Assembly (NCBI GenBank): GCA_029884165.1
Contig: JAOUIH010000027.1
Coordinates: 1-38,499 of the forward strand
DNA from: Gammaproteobacteria bacterium
GTDB taxonomy: Bacteria > Pseudomonadota > Gammaproteobacteria > Steroidobacterales > Woeseiaceae
DNA: 38,499 nt
Direction of reading: 5' to 3'
Shown: positions 26,097-34,394 of the stretch, one piece after another
Position numbering within the stretch: the first letter of the stretch is position 1
Layout: every line of letters begins with the position of its first letter
Notes under the pieces: model-generated
What the model saw: the letters and a program-made list of their open reading frames with translations, nothing else
Databases searched by the model: none
What the model was told of the DNA's origin: nothing
Position numbers and translations under genes: made by a program

Positions 26097-26115
26097 GAAC
26101 CCGCGCCACGGGCGA
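26092..26115. repeat. REP-like palindrome, subtype 1 (partial)
   Basis: TGTAGGAACCCGCGCC runs into ACGGGCGA, with CCCG 26100-26103 pairing with CGGG 26109-26112. Its first bases TGTAG contain the TAG stop (26094-26096) of the TPR-sulfotransferase. It matches the arms of the 8860-8921 palindrome in its TGTAGGA...CCCGC...CGGGCGA layout. Confidence 0.5.
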
Positions 26116-26425
26116 TTGCCGCGATGCATGGCACCGGTCGCTCGCAGGGCGATCGGGTGCAGAGCCACTGGATTGCGATATCCTGTGACGTCTCGATCGC
26201 TCCGGTGAATCGGGTCCGCGACAGCTCACAATGCCACGTCCGTGCAGGTACGCCTTGCCCTGTTGTTCCCTGCACCGTTATCCGCTGCGGGAGCGTCAGC
26301 CGAGCGGCTCACCGTCGTGTCGATCGTCACGGACAGCCAGGGCGAGAGACTGCAGAGGACAGGGGAAAGTCACCGCCACCCCGGGTTGCGGTCGCCGTCC
26401 CCGCAATGACGAGGCGAGACCAGGT
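26097..26425. other. Intergenic region between sulfotransferase and NDH-2 genes
   Basis: 329 bp, beginning with the remainder of a REP-like unit. An inverted repeat TTGCGG (26386-26391) with CCGCAA (26401-26406) lies just before the NDH-2 start and could affect its leader. I see no gene or firm promoter. Confidence 0.45.
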
Positions 26426-27799
26426 ATGCCGGCAACCCACACCAACCAGCGTCGGGGCGCGCCACGCATAGTGATCGTCGGAGCAGGATTCGGCGGCCTA
26501 TGGGCCGCGCGGCGGCTCCGGAAAGCCAACGTGCTCGTGACCGTGCTGGACAGGAACAACTATCACCTGTTTCAGCCCCTGCTATACCAGGTAGCAACGG
26601 CCGGCCTTGCGCCATCGGACATTGCCTGGCCGATCCGCGGCATCCTCCGCAGGCAGAAGAACGTGACGGTACTGATGGACCTCGTTACCGGTGTCGATAC
26701 CGCCAGGGGTGAGGTCGTCACCAGAGGCTCACGCCTGCCTTACGACTACCTGGTCCTGGCCACCGGGGCGCAGCCCGCGTACTTCGGGCACGACGAATGG
26801 ATGACATACGCGCCCGGCCTGAAATCCATCGACGACGCAACGTCCATACGCCGGAGAATTCTCCTCGCCTTTGAACAGGCGGAGATGGAATCCGACGCAG
26901 CGGAGCGCCGCAGGCTCCTGACCTTTGTCATCGTCGGAGCCGGGCCGACGGGCGTCGAGCTGGCCGGAACCATCGCGGAGCTGGCGCAGCGTGCCCTCGC
27001 GCGGGACTTCCGTCGCATAGATTCGCGCGCAGCCCGCATCGTCATGATCGAGGCCGGGCCGCGCGTGCTGCCCGCGTTCGGGAGCACGTCGTCCGCGTAT
27101 ACCCTGCGCGCGCTCGGCGAACTCGGTGTCGAGGTACGCCAGGGACGCGGCGTGACAGGTTGTACGGACGACGGCGTTACTGTAGATGGCGAGACCATAC
27201 GTGCGGCGACCGTCCTGTGGGCGGCAGGGATACGCGCGACCCCGGCGGGGCAGTGGCTCGGTGTCGCCACGGACAGGTCCGGACGCGTGCCGGTGGAACC
27301 GGACCTGTCGGTGCCGGCTCTGCCCAATGTCTTCGTAATCGGCGACGCGGCCGCGGTGACGTCGAAAGGCAGGCCCGTCCCGGGCGTGGCACCTGCCGCG
27401 AAGCAGCAGGGAACGTACGTCGGCGAGCGCATCCTGCAGAAAATACGTGGTGAGCCGGACGACGCCCCGTTCGTCTACCGCGACTACGGAAATTTCGCGA
27501 CCATCGGGCGCAAGGCCGCAGTCATCGAACTGCCTTTCGGGACCATTCGGGGCTACTTTGCCTGGTGGGTATGGGGCCTGGGGCACATCTACTTCCTGAT
27601 CGGCGTGCGCAGCCGAATCTTCGTGGCCCTCAACTGGCTGCGCCAGTACTTCACCTACGGGCGCGGTGCCCGGCTTATCACCGGGACTGCGACAGACTCG
27701 GCAGGGCGCGATCAGATGCATGCCGGCCGAGCGCCCGACCCCCGGGCTCCTGCGCCGGTACCAGGCAATAAACGGTCAGATTCAAACACCAGTTTGTAA
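26426..27799 (+). CDS. ndh: Type II NADH:quinone oxidoreductase (NDH-2)-like
   Basis: The Met at 26426 begins a 457-residue protein of normal NDH-2 length; the open frame upstream is Arg/Pro-rich and not used. The FAD-binding motif IVGAGFGGLWAARRL is at ~18-32. NYHLFQPLLYQVATAGL, a signature of NDH-2, is at 45-61. The NADH-binding motif is FVIVGAGPTGVELAG (168-182), and VIGDAAAV contacts FAD near the end of the second nucleotide domain. The C-terminus has WWVWGLGHIYFLIGVRSR, an amphipathic or membrane-associated helix pair. The enzyme oxidises NADH and reduces quinone at the inner membrane face without pumping protons. Ribosome site is weak (GAGG at 26411-26414). A single-gene unit, convergent with the M20 peptidase. 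Confidence 0.88.
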   Translation: MPATHTNQRRGAPRIVIVGAGFGGLWAARRLRKANVLVTVLDRNNYHLFQPLLYQVATAGLAPSDIAWPIRGILRRQKNVTVLMDLVTGVDTARGEVVTRGSRLPYDYLVLATGAQPAYFGHDEWMTYAPGLKSIDDATSIRRRILLAFEQAEMESDAAERRRLLTFVIVGAGPTGVELAGTIAELAQRALARDFRRIDSRAARIVMIEAGPRVLPAFGSTSSAYTLRALGELGVEVRQGRGVTGCTDDGVTVDGETIRAATVLWAAGIRATPAGQWLGVATDRSGRVPVEPDLSVPALPNVFVIGDAAAVTSKGRPVPGVAPAAKQQGTYVGERILQKIRGEPDDAPFVYRDYGNFATIGRKAAVIELPFGTIRGYFAWWVWGLGHIYFLIGVRSRIFVALNWLRQYFTYGRGARLITGTATDSAGRDQMHAGRAPDPRAPAPVPGNKRSDSNTSL

Positions 27800-27817
27800 G
27801 TGGATGCGGCTCCCGGT

Positions 27818-29386
27818 TTACTCGCCGAATTTCGCCAGCACTACGCCATAGACTTCCATCGAATCCCAGAGATTCTGCAGCCGGATGTTCTCGTTCTCCG
27901 CGTGCTGATTGTTGTCGTGGTTGGCCAGTGGCAGCGAGATGATCGGTGTCTGCAGCACGTCGTCGAACGCGTACAGCGGCAGGCTCCCGCCCGAGGTCGG
28001 TGTGACGATCAGGTCGGGCCGGATCTGCCGGAGCAGCGCGATCATGCGCTGCGACATCGGGTCATCGAGACTTGTCCTCAGCCCAGGGTACGCATCTTCG
28101 GACCAGTCGAGCCTGGCGACCTTTGCATGCCCGCGCAGCACCTCGGGTGACGGGTCCTCGTGGACGACGTGGAAGCCCTGCTTGACGAGGTGCGCTTCGA
28201 TCAGCTTGCGGACTTCGTCGGGCTGCTGGTTCGGTACCAGGCGCAGGTCGAGAGAAGTCGTCGCAGTCGACAATACGATGTTGCGGCCCTTCTGCCCGAT
28301 GCCCCCGGCGACGATGCCGCGCACGTTGATGGCCGGCAGCATGATCAGTTCCTCGAGCCGTTTCCCGTCTCCCTCCGGCGTGTGTACGGCGAGTTCGTCC
28401 CTGAGCAGAGACTCGACATCGGGCATCGCGGCGATTGCTGCGCGCTCCTGCTCTGTCAGCGGCGCGACACTGTCGTAATAGCCGTCGACCAGGATGCGCC
28501 CGGACTCGTCCCGCATGCTGGTCAGCAGGTAGGACAGCATCATGATCGGGTTCGGAGCCCAGTTGCCGTAATGGCCGGAGTGCAGCGGCCGCGAGGGACC
28601 GTAGGTCGTGATGTCGACGTTCATGTCGCCGCGCACGCCGAACACGAGCTGTGCGCGCCTCGACTGGTGCATCGGCCCGTCGCAGAACAGCAGCACGTCG
28701 GCATCGAACAGCGCGCGGTTTTCCTGCAGTACCCGGGTGACGGTCGGCGAGCCCTGTTCTTCCTCGCCGTCGAGCAGCAACTTGATGTTCACCGATGGCT
28801 CGATACCCGCAGCCCTCATCGCATCGAGTACGTGCAGCAGGGCGACGATCGGCATCTTGTCGTCGCCGGCGGACCGGGCATACAGCCGCCACTCGGGGTC
28901 GTAGCGGCCGTCAATGCCGGCCAGGTCGACGACCTGGCCGCCGGCCGTCAGCGGTCCGTCGCGTAGCGTGGGCGAGAACGGTGGCGATGCCCAATTCTCT
29001 TCCTGCACCGGCTGGCCGTCGAAGTGCGCGTAAATCAGCACCGTTTCCACCGCGCGCGGATTCGGGAGCTCTGCGTACACGTAGGGCGCGCCGCCGGCGG
29101 AGAGTATGCGGGTTTGCAGGCCGCGGGCCTCGAGCAGGCCGACGATGTACTCCGCGTTGCGCTGCATGTCGTCGAGGTCGTCGGCGACGTTGGGCAGCGA
29201 CAGGAGTTCGGCGAAATCTGCAACGATCCTCGCCTCGTTCTGCTCGCGGTACTCGCGAACGACCTGTGCGACAGCCTCGGCGGTCCACGGCGTCGCGCGC
29301 TGGGCCGAAACGACCGATGGCGTCAGGACGATCGATACCGCCAGAAGGCCCGCAAGGTGTCTGACGGCGACGGCTCGCTTGTTCAT
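27818..29386 (-). CDS. Secreted M20 family metallopeptidase
   Basis: A 522-residue protein with signal peptide (LAGLLAVSIVLTPSVVSAQ). AAGGAG lies 6 nt before the ATG. The di-zinc set is recognisable: H121 in YAHFDGQPV, bridging D175 in ARSAGDDKM, the base/ligand pair E209 and E210 in DGEEEQGS, D236 in FCDGP, and a final His in SLPLANHDNNQHAENE. The lid (dimerisation) domain lies between, with GIGQKGRNIVLSTAT. M20/M25 enzymes cleave di- or short peptides or N-acyl amino acids; the exported form probably acts in the periplasm. The exact substrate is not readable. A distinct gene upstream (kefF) is divergent. Confidence 0.93.
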   Translation of the reverse strand: MNKRAVAVRHLAGLLAVSIVLTPSVVSAQRATPWTAEAVAQVVREYREQNEARIVADFAELLSLPNVADDLDDMQRNAEYIVGLLEARGLQTRILSAGGAPYVYAELPNPRAVETVLIYAHFDGQPVQEENWASPPFSPTLRDGPLTAGGQVVDLAGIDGRYDPEWRLYARSAGDDKMPIVALLHVLDAMRAAGIEPSVNIKLLLDGEEEQGSPTVTRVLQENRALFDADVLLFCDGPMHQSRRAQLVFGVRGDMNVDITTYGPSRPLHSGHYGNWAPNPIMMLSYLLTSMRDESGRILVDGYYDSVAPLTEQERAAIAAMPDVESLLRDELAVHTPEGDGKRLEELIMLPAINVRGIVAGGIGQKGRNIVLSTATTSLDLRLVPNQQPDEVRKLIEAHLVKQGFHVVHEDPSPEVLRGHAKVARLDWSEDAYPGLRTSLDDPMSQRMIALLRQIRPDLIVTPTSGGSLPLYAFDDVLQTPIISLPLANHDNNQHAENENIRLQNLWDSMEVYGVVLAKFGE

Positions 29387-29544
29387 CGAAACTCCTTCAA
29401 AAACGAGGACAACCAGGTTCGCAGCGGCCCTGACCTGGCGCCGCGGTCACTGCCAACGGAACGTACTGCAGCGGAGATTGTGCCTCAAGCGGGCCGGCAC
29501 GGCACCGTGAGTCGGTCGCGCCCGTACCGAGGTCGAAGCAGGTT

Positions 29545-29571
29545 TCCGGGGGTATCGGTTACACCCCCGGA
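29545..29571 (+). promoter_or_regulatory. Leader hairpin upstream of kefF
   Basis: TCCGGGGGT (29545-29553) and ACCCCCGGA (29563-29571) form a perfect 9-bp stem around a 9-nt loop, ending 26 nt before the kefF ATG. It could be an attenuator, a protein site or an mRNA-stabilising element. No U-run follows. Confidence 0.45.
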
Positions 29572-29597
29572 TGCGCCAGTCGGTTAGACTGCGGGGC

Positions 29598-30206
29598 ATG
29601 GCTGGACTGATCGTCTACTATGCCCACCCCGGGCATAAATACTCGCACGTGAACCGGCACATGGCGCGTGCCGCCGCGAACCTTCCAGGCATCACATTCG
29701 TCGACCTGTACCGTGACTACCCGCGCTTCGACATCGACGTCAGCCGCGAGCAACATCGCCTGCTGGCGCACGACGTCATCCTGTTCCAGTTCCCGCTGTT
29801 CTGGTATTCGACGCCGTCGTTGCTCAAGGAATGGCAGGACCTGGTGCTGGAGCACGGTTTCGCCTACGGCGCCGGCGGCGACAGGCTCGCGGGCAAGGTC
29901 ATGATGCTGGCCGTATCGGGTGGCGGACCGGAGGACGCCTACACACTCCAGGGTTACCAGCAGTATCCCCTGCGCACCTTCCTGACACCGCTCGAACAGA
30001 CCGCGCGGCTCTGCCGGATGTGCTTCCCGGCGCCGTACGTGCTGTATGCGTCGCTGAAGGCGCCGGCCGCGGGACTTGTCGAACCGCACGTGAACGGCTA
30101 CCGGCGGCTGCTCGAGGCAATTCGCGATGATCGCTACGACTTCGAGCGGGCAGAGCGCCTGGATGTTGTTCGTTTCGATGACCTCCCGATAAGGGAAGAG
30201 CCCTGA
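29598..30206 (+). CDS. kefF: KefF-like NAD(P)H:quinone oxidoreductase, ancillary subunit of KefC
   Basis: The Met at 29598 gives 202 residues aligned end to end with E. coli KefF. The opening LIVYYAHPGHKYSHVNRHM parallels KefF's IYAHPYPHHSHANKRM, and FPLFWYSTPSLLKEWQD and HGFAYGAGGDRLAGK match as well. It is a flavodoxin-fold FMN enzyme that activates KefC and detoxifies quinones and methylglyoxal-like electrophiles. Its stop is 2 nt before the GTG of the antiporter gene, so the two form an operon. The frame is open 27 nt further upstream, but the family start supports 29598. A hairpin sits in the leader. Confidence 0.9.
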   Translation: MAGLIVYYAHPGHKYSHVNRHMARAAANLPGITFVDLYRDYPRFDIDVSREQHRLLAHDVILFQFPLFWYSTPSLLKEWQDLVLEHGFAYGAGGDRLAGKVMMLAVSGGGPEDAYTLQGYQQYPLRTFLTPLEQTARLCRMCFPAPYVLYASLKAPAAGLVEPHVNGYRRLLEAIRDDRYDFERAERLDVVRFDDLPIREEP

Positions 30207-30208
30207 CC

Positions 30209-32155
30209 GTGGACAGCGTCCTGCTCCTGGCAGTCCTGTTCCTCGTCGCCGGCGTCATCGCCGTGCCGATCGCGACGCGACTCGGACTGGGTTCCGTGCT
30301 CGGCTACCTGATCGCGGGTATCGCGCTCAGCCCTCTGCTGCGGCAGCTGCACGTCGACGTGGTCAGCATCCAGCATTTCGCGGAGTTCGGCGTCGTCATG
30401 ATGCTGTTCCTGGTCGGTCTCGAACTTGAACCGCGGATGTTGTGGTCGATGCGTAACAGGCTGCTGGGTCTCGGCGGCCTGCAGGTCCTCGTCACGGCCG
30501 CGATCATGGCGTTTATCGCGATGCTGCTGGGACAGCCGTGGTCTGTCGCGCTCACGGTCGGCATGATCCTGTCGCTGTCTTCGACCGCCATTGTCCTGCA
30601 GACGCTGAACGAGAAGGGCCTGATGCAAAGCGACGGCGGCCAGTCCGGTTTCTCGGTGCTGCTTTTCCAGGACATCGCCGTAATCCCGATGCTCGCGTTC
30701 ATCCCGCTGCTCGCGTTGCCCGAATTGGCCGCCATGCACGGTGTCGGCAGCGGCGAGGGTCACGCGAGCCTCAGCCTGGTCGGCCAACTGGACGGCTGGC
30801 AACAGGCCCTGGTCACGGTCGGCGCGATCGGGCTGGTGGTCGGCGGCGGCAGCTACCTGACGCGACCGGTGTTTCGCTTTATTGCTGTGGCGCGCCTCCG
30901 CGAGCTGTTCACTGCATTCGCGCTGCTCCTCGTGGTCGGTATTGCGCTGTTGATGCTCCTGGTTGGCCTCTCGCCTGCGCTTGGCACGTTCCTCGCAGGT
31001 GTCGTGCTCGCGAACAGCGAGTATCGCCACGAACTCGAGAGCGACATCGATCCGTTCAAGGGGCTGCTGCTTGGTTTGTTTTTCATTACGGTGGGCGCGG
31101 CGATTCGCTTCGACCTGCTGTACGCCAACCTCGGTGAGGTTATGGCGCTCACGGCGGGTTTGATCGCAGTCAAGGTCGCGGTCCTGTATGTGCTGGGCAG
31201 GGCTTTCGGCGTCGGAGGCGCCGACCGGTGGCTGTTCGCGCTCGGGCTCGCCCAGGCCGGCGAGTTCGGCTTCGTGCTGCTGTCGTTCACGGTCGCAAAC
31301 TCCGTCATCCCGGTGGCACTTGCCGACCAGCTATTCCTGGTCGTCACACTGTCGATGCTGCTGACGCCGCTCCTGTTCATCCTGTATGACCAAGCGATCG
31401 CACCGAGATTTGCCGTTACGCAGGCGCGGGAGGGAGATCGGATCGAGGAACAGGGCAGCGTGATAGTTGCCGGGCACGGGCGCTTCGGAGGCATCATCAA
31501 TCGCATCCTGCTGGCGGCGGGTTTCAAGACAGTCGTGCTCGATTACCGGTCGGACCAGCTCGAGGTGCTGCGCGCCTTCGGTGTGAAGGTCTACTTCGGC
31601 GACGCGATGCGGCCGGACCTGCTGCACGCGGCCGGCATCGACGAGGCGAAGTTACTGGTTATTGCGATCGACGAGCGGCAAAGCGCAACGGAGCTGGTGC
31701 GCTACGTGACCGGGAACTATCCGCATGTGCACGTCGTCGTGCGCGCCGTCGATCGCCACCACGTCTACGAACTCTGGGCCGCCGGCGCCCGGGATATCAT
31801 TCGGGAGACCTTCGATAGCTCGCTGCGCGCCGGCCGTTCGGCACTCGAGGCGCTCGGCGTGCACCCCTACGACGCCGAAAGACAGGTGCGGGGTTTCGTA
31901 CAGAACGACCGCGAACAGATGCTCGAGCTCGCATCCGTGTTCGATCCCTCGATCCCGGCGCACGAGAATCCCGCATACGTCGAGAAAACGAAAAAGTACA
32001 TGCAGCGTTACGAGGAAGTCATGCGCGGCCAGAGCGCCGCCTTCGGCAGCCGGCTCGATCGCGGCTGGGTGCCGCCGACACTCGAGGACATCGAGGCGGA
32101 ACGGGCGGCGGCAGAGGCTGCGCAGCGCGGCGGTGGTTCCGCTCCCGGCAGCTGA
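30209..32155 (+). CDS. kefC: Glutathione-regulated potassium/proton antiporter KefB/KefC type
   Basis: Starts with GTG at 30209, with AAGGGAAGAG just upstream. The 648-residue protein has a CPA2 antiporter domain of about 12 membrane segments (residues ~1-395), including FLVGLELEPRMLW and the diagnostic ELESDIDPFKGLLLGLFF, near-identical to E. coli KefC. A RCK/TrkA-N domain follows from ~416, with the nucleotide fold GSVIVAGHGRFGG. A charged Ala/Glu-rich tail ends the protein (~620-648). It releases K+ to acidify the cytoplasm when glutathione adducts of electrophiles build up; glutathione itself keeps it closed. The pairing with kefF 2 nt upstream confirms the assignment. KefB cannot be excluded as the name. 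Confidence 0.92.
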   Translation: MDSVLLLAVLFLVAGVIAVPIATRLGLGSVLGYLIAGIALSPLLRQLHVDVVSIQHFAEFGVVMMLFLVGLELEPRMLWSMRNRLLGLGGLQVLVTAAIMAFIAMLLGQPWSVALTVGMILSLSSTAIVLQTLNEKGLMQSDGGQSGFSVLLFQDIAVIPMLAFIPLLALPELAAMHGVGSGEGHASLSLVGQLDGWQQALVTVGAIGLVVGGGSYLTRPVFRFIAVARLRELFTAFALLLVVGIALLMLLVGLSPALGTFLAGVVLANSEYRHELESDIDPFKGLLLGLFFITVGAAIRFDLLYANLGEVMALTAGLIAVKVAVLYVLGRAFGVGGADRWLFALGLAQAGEFGFVLLSFTVANSVIPVALADQLFLVVTLSMLLTPLLFILYDQAIAPRFAVTQAREGDRIEEQGSVIVAGHGRFGGIINRILLAAGFKTVVLDYRSDQLEVLRAFGVKVYFGDAMRPDLLHAAGIDEAKLLVIAIDERQSATELVRYVTGNYPHVHVVVRAVDRHHVYELWAAGARDIIRETFDSSLRAGRSALEALGVHPYDAERQVRGFVQNDREQMLELASVFDPSIPAHENPAYVEKTKKYMQRYEEVMRGQSAAFGSRLDRGWVPPTLEDIEAERAAAEAAQRGGGSAPGS

Positions 32156-32277
32156 AGCACTGCGGTATCGCGCCGACAAGAGCCTCGTTCCGCACTACCC
32201 CGAGCAGATTACAACGACCCCGCACAGTCGTTCGGGATCGTCGGCGACCGCCGCGGCGCGGCGTGCCGCCATCTGGC

Positions 32278-32967
32278 CTATGGCCCGCTGAAGCAATCCC
32301 ACACGCCCGGCGTGCTGTACTTCCGGGCATGGTTGACGAGCAGTGCCGCGCAGGCTTCGCTTTCTTCCACTGTCATCTCATACAGCGTGCCGGCCGGCGC
32401 GCCGAGGGTGTAATTCTCCTTGACGACGTCGCAGCCCTCGGTCCGATAGTGCTTCAGCTCGAACCGTGGCCCGTCCGGGCCATTTTCATGGTTGAACAGG
32501 TACATTCCGGACGTGCCGCTGGCGCAGGCGCCCGGCACCGGCAAGTCCGTGTTGTTGATCGGCGGCATCATTTCCTCGAGCTGGACCGCCGTCCAGCACG
32601 GGCAGAAACCTGTCGGCGGCTCGTTGCCGGTCGGGCCATCGTCGGCGGGCGGCTGGAGCAGGCAGGGCATCGGCGGATCGCCTTCCCTGCGCTTGCGGTC
32701 GTAATTCTCGAGCAGCTTCCGATCCGGCCGGCGCAGCGCCTCGGGGTCGCCGCCGGGCGCCCGGCTGTCCGCGTCGTGCGCCTCGCAGAAGGCAACGCAG
32801 AGCCCGTACAGGCCAGGGGTCGCATCCTGCAACGTATCGCACACGCTTTCCTCGGCGGGTGTTTTCCCATCCGGCGTTTTCGAATACGCCGGTTGAGCCA
32901 GGGTGAATAGCGCGACCACCGAGAATCCCGCCACCGCATGCATCAATTTTTTCATCGTCGAGTTCAT
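32278..32967 (-). CDS. Secreted Cys-rich protein, unknown function
   Basis: The Met at 32967 is used because GGA lies ~9 nt upstream and it leads a signal peptide (KKLMHAVAGFSVVALFTLA, cleavage near AYS). The 229-residue product has ten Cys in the mature part, an even number that suggests disulfides outside the cytoplasm. A distinctive block reads GLYGLCVAFCEAHDADS, then LLENYDRKRREGDPPMPCL; a similar Gly-Leu-Cys-x3-Cys-Glu-Ala-x-Asp module followed by a short Cys-ended helix is familiar to me from secreted proteins of marine proteobacteria, but I know no assigned function. Another pair, FCPCW, and a late CDVV/ACAALL follow. The upstream alpha/beta hydrolase is 361 bp away, so co-expression is not certain. 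Confidence 0.75.
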   Translation of the reverse strand: MNSTMKKLMHAVAGFSVVALFTLAQPAYSKTPDGKTPAEESVCDTLQDATPGLYGLCVAFCEAHDADSRAPGGDPEALRRPDRKLLENYDRKRREGDPPMPCLLQPPADDGPTGNEPPTGFCPCWTAVQLEEMMPPINNTDLPVPGACASGTSGMYLFNHENGPDGPRFELKHYRTEGCDVVKENYTLGAPAGTLYEMTVEESEACAALLVNHARKYSTPGVWDCFSGP

Positions 32968-33328
32968 CGCCGGTTTCCAGGGCTGGTGCGGAGCCCTGCG
33001 GGCAACATGCACAGCCAGACACTACTGAACCCAATGATGCAAGCGACAGGCCGGTCGCGGCGCCAACCGGACATAAACACGGGAACTCGTGAAATCCGTT
33101 ACCAGAACCGTGACGTGGCGCACGTGCGGCGACACTTATGTCAACCGTGCCGCCGGCGGGCTCGACTGCGCCCGGCGCCGAGTGTAATCAAATCCGACGC
33201 GTCCCTGGCGCCCCCGGCGAATTCCTCGCAAGCAGATAGCGCGGCAGGGTCGAAACGCCCTCCCGATCCGGGGCCGGCGTTACCGCCGGCCTGCAGGGAG
33301 GCGCATGCGACATACGCGCTCCCGGTGG
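32968..33328. other. Intergenic region with hairpin and short palindrome
   Basis: 361 bp without a supported gene. It has the 10-bp palindrome CGCACGTGCG (33119-33128) and a hairpin GCCGGCG (33273-33279) with CGCCGGC (33284-33290), flanked by CTCCC 33260-33264 and GGGAG 33296-33300 that extend it. The hairpin lies just past the alpha/beta hydrolase stop on the minus strand and may terminate it, although no U-tract follows. Confidence 0.5.
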
Positions 33329-34339
33329 TCAGTCGAGATTTTTCGTGCGTATCGTCCAGGACTCGTCCCGGCAGAGCACGCAATCGTCCCCAACGAACCA
33401 GCGACCGGCGTCCTGGTCGCCCCTCAACTGCCAGTCGAGCCAGGCGACGGCGACCTTGCCGAAAGATCCGCCGTTCGGGGTGCGGAAGCTGCCGGCGTGT
33501 CCCAGCCCGTGCTGCCAGGCACGAACGGCGGGCAGGTGCCCGATCGACTCGAAATCGTCGTTCGAATTCCGGAACGCGACGTCCCGCTCGTCGCCGGTGA
33601 TGTACGCGATCGGTGCATGCAGGTCGGCAAGGCTCGCCTTGGTCGCCTCCGCGCCGATGAGGACCCGACCGCCGTCCGCGGGGTACGTACCGCTGTTCCA
33701 GATCATCGATGTCGTCGTGCGTGGGTCGGCGGAGGCTATGATGGCTTGCAGGCCGCCACAGGACATGCCCATGACGGCGATCCTGGCCGGATCGAGCCGG
33801 CCGAAATACGGCCCGCCGTCGCGTTCGGCCTCGGCGACCGCCCAGTCCATCGCCTCGATGAGCTGCCGCCAGTGCGTATCCTGTGGCCGGTCGCGCGGGT
33901 CGGGCGGTGGAGTTCCTGTGGCGGCCGGCGGCGTGACGGTTCCGCCGCTCTCGACCTGGCGCGGACCGATGGGGCCGATGGCGATGACGAAGTACCCGTG
34001 CGAAGCGACCTCCGTCAGGAAATAGCGAAACCGGTTGCCGACGTTCGCACAGGCACCGTTGGCCCAGACGACGATCGGCAGACGATCGGACTCGGCGAAA
34101 GGCGCCAGGTCGACCGGCCGGTAGATCGTGTGCGTGTGCAGCGACGAATCGACGGTCATCGTTGCCCGGTAGGCGCCGCTGCCGCCGGCGTCTGCGGCGC
34201 GAGTGGCCGCCGCGGTGACCTCCGGGTCTGCGGGCGCTCTTCGCTGGGTATCCTCCGGAGTCTCCTGGGCGCAGGCAGCGTGAGCCATCGAGGCGGCGAG
34301 AACCAGGGCGGCTGCGAGTTGTCGACGCCGATGCAACAT
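33329..34339 (-). CDS. Exported alpha/beta hydrolase
   Basis: A strong GGAGGAAG lies 7 nt before the ATG at 34339, giving 336 residues with a signal peptide (QLAAALVLAASMAHAACAQ). The catalytic triad reads clearly: nucleophile S193 in the G-x-S-x-G motif GMSCG (191-195), D250 in AYITGDERD and H281 in HGLGHAGSF. The oxyanion region is VVWANGACANVGNRF. It resembles serine-esterase/dienelactone-hydrolase-like proteins, sometimes annotated as chlorophyllase- or PETase-like. Substrate unknown. A possible disulfide-forming pair lies near the end (DDCVLCRDE). It follows the CoA operon stop by 55 nt on the same strand, with a GC hairpin in between. Confidence 0.88.
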   Translation of the reverse strand: MLHRRRQLAAALVLAASMAHAACAQETPEDTQRRAPADPEVTAAATRAADAGGSGAYRATMTVDSSLHTHTIYRPVDLAPFAESDRLPIVVWANGACANVGNRFRYFLTEVASHGYFVIAIGPIGPRQVESGGTVTPPAATGTPPPDPRDRPQDTHWRQLIEAMDWAVAEAERDGGPYFGRLDPARIAVMGMSCGGLQAIIASADPRTTTSMIWNSGTYPADGGRVLIGAEATKASLADLHAPIAYITGDERDVAFRNSNDDFESIGHLPAVRAWQHGLGHAGSFRTPNGGSFGKVAVAWLDWQLRGDQDAGRWFVGDDCVLCRDESWTIRTKNLD

Positions 34340-34370
34340 TCTTATCTTCCTCCGGAGTGTTCGGGTGCCG

Positions 34371-34387
34371 GGGCGGCGGGGCCGCCC
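34371..34387 (-). terminator. GC-rich hairpin after CoA-transferase operon
   Basis: GGGCGGC (34371-34377) and GCCGCCC (34381-34387) form a 7-bp stem with a 3-nt loop immediately past the CoA-transferase stop (34395, minus strand). No U-tract follows, so it may only attenuate transcription into the hydrolase gene. Confidence 0.4.
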
Positions 34388-34394
34388 GCGGCGA

